Shown here piece by piece: positions 1-5,994 of a stretch of 7,192 bases of DNA. Source of the DNA: an uncultured Clostridia bacterium (GTDB lineage: Bacteria > Bacillota > Clostridia > RUG12999); contig CATIYX010000091.1 of NCBI GenBank assembly GCA_949739095.1, positions 1 to 7,192 of the forward strand, read 5' to 3'. The first letter of the stretch is position 1. Every line of letters starts with the position of its first letter. The notes under the pieces were generated by a model. That model was not told the origin of the DNA. It ran no database searches and worked only from the letters and a program-made list of their open reading frames with translations. A program made the translations under genes and the position numbers.

Positions 1-1
1 C

Positions 2-1786
2 ACCACCACCTATGGCTATGACGAAAACGGAAACATTGTCAACAAAACCACAGGCGCATTGGTGACAACGTATTCCTACAACAACGGCAATATGTTAACA
101 GAGATAGATACCAAGCAATCGGGTGTGAACCGCTACAATTATACCTCCACCTATTATCTGGATGGAAACAGAAAGTATGTAACTGATAGTCAAAGTTATG
201 ACTACTGGTATGAGTATGACGGACGTGGACAGCTAAAGCATGAAGGTCAAGGGAATTATGACTACTATTTTACTTATGATGCGTATGGGAACCGTACCAA
301 GAAAGTACATGACGGACCATGGGATCGGGATGATGTGGAGTATACCTATGACGCAAATAATCGACTGGTGAAAGCAGTGAACAATGGGTACAATAATACA
401 GATAATTACGATTATACTCAAACAAGTATCTATGGCTATGACGCGAATGGAAATCAGACCTATTATCTGGATGGGAGAGCACTGAATGAACTTGCCTATG
501 GAGAGGAATCCGTGCAGCTGGGAATATTAGGAGAAAACAATACGGCAGGCGGCATGGTAAAAATGTATACGTATAACGGATTCGGACAGCGGACAGGAGC
601 GATTGTGGATGGCACAACAGCCGAATATGTGTATAATCCGGACGGCTTGCGCGTAAGTAAAACAGTGAACGGAACGACTACGACACACATTCTGGACGGA
701 GCAAATGTTGTGGCAGACGTCAAGAAAGGCAATGTTGCTAAATATAACCGGGGAGGGGAATTGATATCCATAGAAACAGGCGGACAAAAGGGATATTATA
801 TCTTCAACGGACATGGTGACGTAGCAAAAATGGTGACGGCAGAGGGTGTACACAAATCCAGAACGATCTATAACGCGTATGGCGAATATATAGAATACTA
901 TGGAGAGAGGGATACAACCGATAGCTTGGGTGGACTGAATAATCCTTTCGGCTACGCAGGCGAGTATACGGATTTGAGCAGTGGGCTGATTTACTTGCGA
1001 AATCGGTACTATGATCCGAATATTGGACGATTTATCTCGGAAGATCCAGCGAAAGCAGGTTCAAACTGGTATGTGTATGCTAATAACAATCCGATTATGT
1101 ACATTGATCCTTTGGGTGAAGATGCAATTATCGTTACAAATAGTGAAGCTGCATTGAAGCAAGGACATACATCAGCTATTTACCAAGATGCAAATGGGGA
1201 TTGGTTCTATACATATTGGGGTAATAAGGCTGCCGCTGTCATTCGCATACCCAATGAATACATGGGCACTTTAGATGATTTTAATAAAGGGTTAAATAAA
1301 TTCTTGGCGGATAACGGCTTTAAAGATATTACGTCTAATTATAATTCTTCAACGTATATTGTGGGAGATTTTACAGCATCATTAGATGCAGCGTATGCAG
1401 ATGTACGAGGTGCTCATTCCAACAGCTTTCATAAAGATTCTAAAACTCATGAATTGGATGACGGTAGTGTAGTATTCCAAGGACAAAATAGCCCCTATAA
1501 TCTTTCGTGGAATAATTGCTTGGATCGCACATATGATTCATTAAGCAAAGGTACTTTATCAAATGGTACAAACGCCGGAACCCATATGAAGAATTTAGGA
1601 TTTAAAGGCGGATTAAGACCTAATAATGCGACATCAAAATTTGACGAGGTATTTATGAACAGTTCTTTTACATATGGTGGTGCATATAGTGCATTGTTAA
1701 ACTATGCAACATTGTATGTGCAAGGAAGTTCTTGGGCACAGAAATGGGAAAAGGCAAATTACGCCAATTCTGTGATTGGATGGTGA
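2..1786 (+). CDS. Rhs/YD-repeat toxin, 3' part with core and papain-like tip (5' end outside window)
   Basis: The frame is open from position 2, so the gene starts upstream; the first in-window ATG (59) is not its start. Residue numbers here count from that ATG. Residues 1-290 are tyrosine-rich YD repeats (for example YTYDANNRLVKAV and YVYNPDGLRVSK). These form the shell that encloses the toxin in Rhs proteins. The Rhs-associated core spans about 295-353, from NPFGYAGEY through YLRNRYYDPNIGRF to the closing DPLG. The variable tip is 354-575. It carries GHTSA (His370) early and WNNC (Cys487) late, with an aromatic stretch (WFYTYWG) after the histidine. This order resembles circularly permuted papain/NlpC-like enzymes, so a cysteine peptidase, amidase or acyltransferase toxin is inferred, not proven. 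The tip is more AT-rich than the core, as is usual for exchangeable tips. Role: contact-dependent or secreted antibacterial effector, by family knowledge. Confidence 0.93.
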   Translation, partial: TTTYGYDENGNIVNKTTGALVTTYSYNNGNMLTEIDTKQSGVNRYNYTSTYYLDGNRKYVTDSQSYDYWYEYDGRGQLKHEGQGNYDYYFTYDAYGNRTKKVHDGPWDRDDVEYTYDANNRLVKAVNNGYNNTDNYDYTQTSIYGYDANGNQTYYLDGRALNELAYGEESVQLGILGENNTAGGMVKMYTYNGFGQRTGAIVDGTTAEYVYNPDGLRVSKTVNGTTTTHILDGANVVADVKKGNVAKYNRGGELISIETGGQKGYYIFNGHGDVAKMVTAEGVHKSRTIYNAYGEYIEYYGERDTTDSLGGLNNPFGYAGEYTDLSSGLIYLRNRYYDPNIGRFISEDPAKAGSNWYVYANNNPIMYIDPLGEDAIIVTNSEAALKQGHTSAIYQDANGDWFYTYWGNKAAAVIRIPNEYMGTLDDFNKGLNKFLADNGFKDITSNYNSSTYIVGDFTASLDAAYADVRGAHSNSFHKDSKTHELDDGSVVFQGQNSPYNLSWNNCLDRTYDSLSKGTLSNGTNAGTHMKNLGFKGGLRPNNATSKFDEVFMNSSFTYGGAYSALLNYATLYVQGSSWAQKWEKANYANSVIGW

Positions 1787-1796
1787 GGCTGATATG

Positions 1797-1802
1797 AGGA
1801 GG
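1797..1802 (+). promoter_or_regulatory. Shine-Dalgarno site choosing the start of the small membrane protein
   Basis: A perfect AGGAGG lies 6 bases before the ATG at 1809. The same frame is open further upstream, with a TTG at 1776 that overlaps the rhs stop and an ATG at 1794. The ATG at 1794 has a weaker GGTGAGG five bases before it. The site favours 1809, which also makes the first transmembrane helix begin almost at the N-terminus. Confidence 0.7.
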
Positions 1803-1808
1803 CGCAAC

Positions 1809-2186
1809 ATGTGGATATATTATTTAATTCCTATAGTGATTCATTTGCTCTTTCTGCCGCTTTTGTTTTTGGAAAGGAATGGTGAAATATCGCTCATTGA
1901 AATTTTTGTGGGGACAATAGTTGCTCCCATTTATTTAGTTATAGTTTCCTATAAGCTTTTGGATCATTTTAGCATGAGTAAGTTTTTTTCCATGTTACTA
2001 ATAATATTAGTTGTGACAATACTTGGCATTGTTATAAGCTATTTTAATTGGGGGATTACAACTGGAAATTTATTAAAGCCAGATAGTGAAACAATTCATA
2101 TTACTAACTGGCAAATGATTATAGCATCAATTATAGTTATTATTGGTTGGGCTGTAGCGTATATTATAAAACATAGAACATTATAA
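1809..2186 (+). CDS. Four-helix membrane protein, putative immunity protein of the upstream Rhs tip
   Basis: A 125-residue protein made almost entirely of four hydrophobic helices at about residues 3-21, 28-50, 58-79 and 101-120. A polar loop (about 88-99) precedes the last helix and a basic KHRTL forms the C-terminus. The start at 1809 is chosen for its perfect AGGAGG; starts at 1776 (TTG) or 1794 (ATG) would add 11 or 5 residues. It follows the rhs stop by 22 bases, or overlaps it if 1776 is used, so translational coupling is likely. It is followed directly by a terminator. In Rhs loci the gene right after the toxin tip is normally the immunity gene, which is the main reason for the call. 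No family is recognised from sequence, and a membrane immunity protein fits a toxin that acts at or crosses the membrane. The stop codon lies inside a 17-base tandem duplication. Confidence 0.75.
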   Translation: MWIYYLIPIVIHLLFLPLLFLERNGEISLIEIFVGTIVAPIYLVIVSYKLLDHFSMSKFFSMLLIILVVTILGIVISYFNWGITTGNLLKPDSETIHITNWQMIIASIIVIIGWAVAYIIKHRTL

Positions 2187-2197
2187 AACATAGAAAC
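2163..2197 (+). repeat. 17-base tandem duplication spanning a stop codon
   Basis: ATTATAAAACATAGAA occurs at 2163-2178 and again at 2180-2195, a period of 17 bases. The second copy contains the TAA (2184-2186) that ends the membrane protein. Because 17 is not a multiple of three, the two copies are read in different frames. Confidence 0.85.
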
Positions 2198-2218
2198 AAC
2201 AACCCAAAGATTTTCGCA

Positions 2219-2247
2219 GAGAGGTGTGCATTCGCGCACCTCTTTTT
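2219..2247 (+). terminator. Intrinsic terminator of the rhs-immunity unit
   Basis: GAGGTGTGC (2221-2229) pairs with GCGCACCTC (2234-2242) through a four-base loop, with one G-T wobble. An extra A-T pair closes the base, and a run of five T follows (2243-2247). It lies 32 bases after the membrane protein's stop and closes the toxin-immunity transcript. Confidence 0.88.
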
Positions 2248-2254
2248 CGTGCAC

Positions 2255-2292
2255 TGACCTTGTTCCAAGAAAACATTTTTGGAACAAGGTTA
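2255..2292. repeat. Long palindrome at the left side of the recombinase unit
   Basis: ACCTTGTTCCAA (2257-2268) is perfectly complementary to TTGGAACAAGGT (2279-2290). Three further inner pairs (one G-T) leave the four-base loop AACA, and two outer pairs extend the base. No T-run follows on either strand, so it is not an obvious terminator. It may mark an element end or a recombinase binding site; that is inference from position only. Confidence 0.8.
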
Positions 2293-2407
2293 AAAACTGC
2301 ACAAATAAAGTTCTTTTTATTTATGCAATCGTACAAAATGTTTTGATTCCTAAAATTTTGGTTTCCAACCTCGTCTTTTTTTCCTTTATAGATATGAGGA
2401 GGTTTCT

Positions 2408-2560
2408 ATGAATACAAACACAAAAATAACTGTAAACCGTAAGATGAAAGCAAATAATATGACGATACGGATAAAAAGTGTGTTTGAAGATAAGATTCCA
2501 TTAGAAAAAGCCATGTCTAACATAATCAAATTGAGAGTAACGCAAAACAGGAAAAAATAA
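2408..2560 (+). CDS. Small basic 50-residue protein upstream of the serine recombinase
   Basis: This short gene starts at an ATG preceded by a perfect AGGAGG (2397-2402) at 5-base spacing and ends at TAA. The product is lysine- and arginine-rich at both ends, with a middle that reads MTIRIKSVFEDKIPLEKAMSN. The pattern of a short beta-like stretch followed by an aromatic, then a segment ending in a helix with hydrophobic positions, recalls small TnpW-like proteins found next to large serine recombinases. The match is loose and made from memory. There are no membrane segments or cysteines. It lies 95 bases before the recombinase ATG, and that gap contains the recombinase's own promoter. A DNA-binding or accessory role for the recombinase is possible but unproven. 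Confidence 0.6.
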   Translation: MNTNTKITVNRKMKANNMTIRIKSVFEDKIPLEKAMSNIIKLRVTQNRKK

Positions 2561-2572
2561 TCAAAATTGCAG

Positions 2573-2632
2573 CAAACCATTGAAAAAAGCATGGTAATAT
2601 GATACAATTATCTTGCGGATTTCATTGGTTTG
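2573..2632. repeat. Inverted repeat bracketing the recombinase promoter
   Basis: CAAACCATTGAAA (2573-2585) and TTTCATTGGTTTG (2620-2632) are inverted copies matching at 12 of 13 positions, separated by 34 bases. The left arm covers the -35 box. The right arm lies just past the expected transcription start. This geometry suits an operator or a recombinase-binding pair. Confidence 0.75.
2580..2608 (+). promoter_or_regulatory. Sigma-A-type promoter of the recombinase gene
   Basis: TTGAAA (2580-2585) and TACAAT (2603-2608) are separated by exactly 17 bases, each differing from consensus at one position. Transcription would start near 2615, giving a leader of about 40 bases before the recombinase ATG. 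The promoter lies between the small upstream ORF and the recombinase, so the recombinase can be expressed independently of it. Confidence 0.75.
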
Positions 2633-2655
2633 TTGTTTCTTCGGGAGGTTAAAAA

Positions 2656-4236
2656 ATGAAGGAACAAAAAAGATACAATGCTGCGATTTATTGCAGATTG
2701 TCAAAGGACGATGATTTACGAAACGGCGAAAGTTCAAGTATATCCACACAAAAGCTAATGCTTGAAAAGTATGTGAAAGAGCATAACTGGTTGATAGCTG
2801 ACTGCTATATTGACGACGGCTGGAGCGGCACAAATTACAACCGTCCGGACTTTCAGCGGATGATTGAGGATATCGAACAGGGCAAAATCAACATGGTGGT
2901 CGTCAAAGACCTTTCAAGGCTCGGCAGAAACTACATTATGACGGGACAGTACACGGAAATATTTTTCCCTGACAGGAATGTCCGTTTCATTGCGGTTGAT
3001 GACGGCGTTGACACGCTGAACAGCAACAACGATATTGCTCCGTTCAAAAATATTCTGAACGAAATGTATGCAAAGGACATTTCAAAAAAGGTGCGTTCTG
3101 CGGTGAGAGCGAAAAAGCAGAAAGGCGAGTTTTTAAGTAATTATGCGCCGCTAGGTTATCAAAAAGCCCCATATGATAAAAACAGCTTGATTGTTGAAGA
3201 AAGCGGAGCGAAGATTGTAAGGCGCATTTTCGAACTAGCTCGTTTGGGGACAGGCAGTAAAAATATTGCTAAGACACTAAATGTAGAGGGTGTCCCTACA
3301 CCGTTGGAGCATAGAAATCTGTTGTTGGGAAAGCAGATAATCAATAAAAAGCATTGGTCGCCGGAAAGTGTTATCAGCATTTTGAGAAACCGCATTTATC
3401 TTGGCGATATGGTGCAAGGTGTTTACGAGTGTTCCAGATTCAAAAGAACGCCCAACAAACGGAAACCGCCGGAAGAATGGATTATTACGCCCAACAGGCA
3501 CGAACCATTGGTTGATGTCGACACATGGGAATACATTCGAAAATGTATTGATGGACGGTTTCGTCCAACCAAATCAAAGGAAATTCAGCTTTTTGCGGGA
3601 TTTGTAAAATGTGCTGACTGTGGGTATGCGCTTGGATATTCTTCTTCACATGGAGTGGAAAGCTACTCCTGCGGACAGTACAGGCGACATGGAAAAGCAT
3701 TTTGCAGCTGCCATTACATACGCAAGGATACGCTGGAAGATGTGGTTTTAAGCGATATTAAACGCTATGCTAAACTGGCGAAAAGTAAAAGCAGTGAACT
3801 TGCCAAACAGTTATCATCGCAAAATGACAGTAAGGGCGAACAGAAGTTAAAAGATCTTACCGCTGAATTGATGGCTTTGAATTTAAGATTTTCTGAATTA
3901 AATACCATCGTAAAACGGCTGTACGAGGACAATGTAACCGGAAGAATTTCAGATGAAAGATTCAATTTGCTTTTGAATGATTACGAACAGGAACAGGACG
4001 AGGTAAAACAAAGAATTGAGAGCGTACAGAAATTAATTTCTGACCTCGAAGAAAGCAAGATCAACTTATCCGCTTGGATGGAATTGATACGGAATCATAC
4101 GAACATTACCAAACTGGACAGAACCATTTTAAGCGAGTTAGTTGATAAAATAACGGTGGGCGAAACACAGGTTATTGACGGCGAAAAAGTTGTTGATATT
4201 ACGATATACTACCGTTTTATCGGCGCAATAAGCTAA
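2656..4236 (+). CDS. Large serine recombinase (resolvase/invertase family site-specific integrase)
   Basis: A 526-residue protein that should cut and rejoin DNA at specific attachment sites through a serine nucleophile. The N-terminal catalytic domain (about 7-155) shows YCRLS with the probable nucleophile Ser16, the SISTQ segment, DGWSGTNYNRPDF, and VKDLSRLGRN with conserved arginines 88 and 91. The recombinase DNA-binding domain covers about 165-300 (PLGYQK, SPESVISILRNRIYLGD). A zinc ribbon follows with Cys319, Cys322, Cys339 and Cys350. Residues about 395-465 form a charged coiled coil, and the C-terminal tail ends in a short beta-rich stretch. Length and domain order are typical of full-length family members. 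The start is supported by GGGAGGT (2643-2649) and the promoter just upstream. The frame is intact with all key motifs present, so the enzyme is probably active. No terminator follows it. Confidence 0.95.
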   Translation: MKEQKRYNAAIYCRLSKDDDLRNGESSSISTQKLMLEKYVKEHNWLIADCYIDDGWSGTNYNRPDFQRMIEDIEQGKINMVVVKDLSRLGRNYIMTGQYTEIFFPDRNVRFIAVDDGVDTLNSNNDIAPFKNILNEMYAKDISKKVRSAVRAKKQKGEFLSNYAPLGYQKAPYDKNSLIVEESGAKIVRRIFELARLGTGSKNIAKTLNVEGVPTPLEHRNLLLGKQIINKKHWSPESVISILRNRIYLGDMVQGVYECSRFKRTPNKRKPPEEWIITPNRHEPLVDVDTWEYIRKCIDGRFRPTKSKEIQLFAGFVKCADCGYALGYSSSHGVESYSCGQYRRHGKAFCSCHYIRKDTLEDVVLSDIKRYAKLAKSKSSELAKQLSSQNDSKGEQKLKDLTAELMALNLRFSELNTIVKRLYEDNVTGRISDERFNLLLNDYEQEQDEVKQRIESVQKLISDLEESKINLSAWMELIRNHTNITKLDRTILSELVDKITVGETQVIDGEKVVDITIYYRFIGAIS

Positions 4237-4254
4237 CATTAAATTTGAAAATAC

Positions 4255-4274
4255 GCAGTGATAAACGCCACTGC
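4255..4274. repeat. Small inverted repeat between recombinase and orphan Rhs core
   Basis: GCAGTG (4255-4260) pairs with CACTGC (4269-4274) across an 8-base loop. No T-run follows, so it would be a poor terminator. It lies exactly where recognisable Rhs core sequence begins and may be part of a junction. Confidence 0.45.
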
Positions 4275-5077
4275 TCAAATATAGATACTCCGGTGAATAC
4301 GCTGACGAAGAAATCGGTAACATCTACCTCCGCGCAAGATACTACGACCCGAATACCGGACGCTTCACCAGCGAAGACCCCATCTGTGACGGTACGAACT
4401 GGTATGCGTATTGCGGGAATAATCCGGTGATGTTTGTGGATCCGAGCGGAACGGAAGCCGAGACGGTTGCGAAGCTTCAAAGATTGCTACAATTAAAGGA
4501 GAATTATAATAAATATGGATATAATGCTGCTGAATCAGCTGAGGCTTCTCGAATACGCGATTGGTTAAGAAACGAGTCTCCATTAAATGCATACGCACTA
4601 TATAGAGAGTTTGCACATACACATATGTATGATGATACAAATGATTATGAGAGTACAGCTGTGTTGCTTGACATTGCAGCCGTAACAACTAGAGTACAAT
4701 ATGATGAAGCAGTTCGTGGTGAAGGAAATAATGCTTGGGACATGGCTAGGCATCCCAGTGAGACAGCATATCCACAAGCGCAGAATAAAATTGTTTCATA
4801 TGATACTACTGCTGGCTCTATGGCGTTATTTGGTGAAAAATATAATGGGAAACCATATTGGACATCTACAGGTACTTATGCTAATGGTAAAGTTCAAATA
4901 AGAAGATCAGTTGATAGTAACGGCACTGGATTTATAACGGTATATCTTATTTTTAGCCCAGAGAATAAACTACCTTTACTGCATGCTACTGTAACAAAAT
5001 CTCAAATGAATACGATTAATACTGAGCATAATAGTCCTGTTACTACATTAGATGACTTAACTATTCAAAGACCCTAA
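4265..5077 (+). pseudogene. Orphan Rhs C-terminal module: core stub plus unrecognised toxin tip
   Basis: The Rhs core appears abruptly in frame, without a start codon, right after in-frame stops TGA and TAA (4259-4264). RYSGEYADEE, YLRARYYDPNTGRF and NNPVMFVDPSG are all present, so the whole C-terminal core motif is kept but no YD repeats precede it. After DPSG (4439-4450) comes a tip of 208 residues. The tip begins with a charged helical region (about 60 residues), continues with YREFAHTHMYDD and a GNNAWDMARHP segment, and ends in a likely beta-rich half closing with DDLTIQRP. I do not recognise a toxin family and see no convincing catalytic set. The first in-frame ATG (4427) falls inside the core and has no clear ribosome site. 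This matches the displaced tips known downstream of rhs and cdiA genes, which can be re-used after recombination through the core. Confidence 0.85.
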
Positions 5078-5100
5078 TATAGAAAGAAGAATTAAATAAT

Positions 5101-5940
5101 ATGAATATTAAAAATTTGATAAATTTGCATAGTAAACGACTTATATTTTTAAGTATAGCAGTTATTCTGGGTTTATTAATAAGTCATTACTACATGACTC
5201 CTGCAATATACAATGCAGTATTTGGACCGTTTGAGGTTGATACTAATATTTTAGAAAAAGCGATAATAGATAATACATTGTTAATCAAAAATCCATCTGC
5301 ACCATTCAAAAATAATAGAATAGGTTCATTACTCACATTAAAAAAATTTCGAGATGGAATGAAATTTTATTTTCGAGTTCCCAATAACTATTATCATATT
5401 CTTTATACTAGGAGAAATGAAGTATATTTTCAGAATATATATTCTAGTGATTTGGGAGATTTTATATCTATCTGTGCAAAGTCTACACATACTGCACCAC
5501 AGACAAATAATGGATTTTTTGTAGGATTTAATAAGAAATCTATGTCATATTTATACGAAAAAGTGGAAGGTATAGAAGTAATAACATGGGATGGACAATT
5601 GCAGCATAGTGATGTTTTAATACAGGAAGATGATATTTTACCTATTGCTTTTTATAACAGCTGGTTTTATAATTTTTTATTTGTCGGGAGTACATATCTA
5701 TTTTTAGTGATAGCGGTTATTGGATTTGTTATTAGTATACGGAATATTTTGGTTGCAAATAGGAGGTTACAGGATTATACAAGACATCCGATTTTTAAAG
5801 ATATTAAGGAGATGGAGAATTTTTTAAGTGAATTGGAATTGGCTACATATGAGAAAAATAAGATAGTTACAGAAAATTGGCTTATATACGATCGTTTTCT
5901 ATACTTAAAAAGATATAGTCGTTCTCAAATTTTTCGCTAA
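5101..5940 (+). CDS. Two-helix membrane protein, putative immunity partner of the orphan tip
   Basis: A 279-residue protein with an N-terminal transmembrane helix (about 14-30), a soluble region of some 160 residues, a second helix (about 191-213) and a C-terminal soluble tail. With the basic SKR before helix one, both ends are predicted cytoplasmic and the middle domain outside. The tail (HPIFKDI...VTENWLIYDRFLYLKRYS) weakly recalls uncharacterised Bacillota membrane proteins of the DUF6709 kind; this is from memory and tentative. The gene starts 23 bases after the orphan tip and is followed by a terminator, the standard position for an immunity gene. The ribosome site is weak (GAAAGAAG about 11 bases upstream). 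The coding sequence is strikingly AT-rich compared with the Rhs cores on both sides, in keeping with horizontal acquisition together with the tip. Confidence 0.75.
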   Translation: MNIKNLINLHSKRLIFLSIAVILGLLISHYYMTPAIYNAVFGPFEVDTNILEKAIIDNTLLIKNPSAPFKNNRIGSLLTLKKFRDGMKFYFRVPNNYYHILYTRRNEVYFQNIYSSDLGDFISICAKSTHTAPQTNNGFFVGFNKKSMSYLYEKVEGIEVITWDGQLQHSDVLIQEDDILPIAFYNSWFYNFLFVGSTYLFLVIAVIGFVISIRNILVANRRLQDYTRHPIFKDIKEMENFLSELELATYEKNKIVTENWLIYDRFLYLKRYSRSQIFR

Positions 5941-5956
5941 TAAAATTTAAGTTTAT

Positions 5957-5993
5957 AAACAGTGCTGAATGTATATGCATTCAGCACTGTTTT
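5957..5993 (+). terminator. Strong hairpin closing the orphan tip/immunity module
   Basis: AACAGTGCTGAATG (5958-5971) is perfectly complementary to CATTCAGCACTGTT (5978-5991), with one further A-T pair at the base and a TATATG loop. A short T-run (5990-5993) overlaps the right arm. The stem is unusually long and perfect for a tail this short. It sits 16 bases after the membrane protein's stop, and Rhs-coding sequence resumes right behind it. Confidence 0.8.
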
Positions 5994-5994
5994 G

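Noticed and set aside
233..853. Several overlapping minus-strand frames of 60-115 codons
   Set aside because: All are antisense to the first rhs gene's YD repeats, have no ribosome sites and give implausible proteins.
2343..2390. Possible promoter for the small ORF (TTGATT or TTTCCA with TTTATA)
   Set aside because: Spacing or box quality is poor, and the best pair would place the start of transcription on the ribosome site, so no promoter is claimed.
2226..2411. 61-codon + strand frame after the first immunity gene
   Set aside because: It starts inside the terminator hairpin and runs across the palindrome and the ribosome site of the next gene, with no ribosome site of its own and no recognisable protein features.
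4245..4430. 61-codon + strand frame beginning just after the recombinase
   Set aside because: It is an out-of-frame reading of the Rhs core stub; the correct frame gives YLRARYYDP and DPSG.
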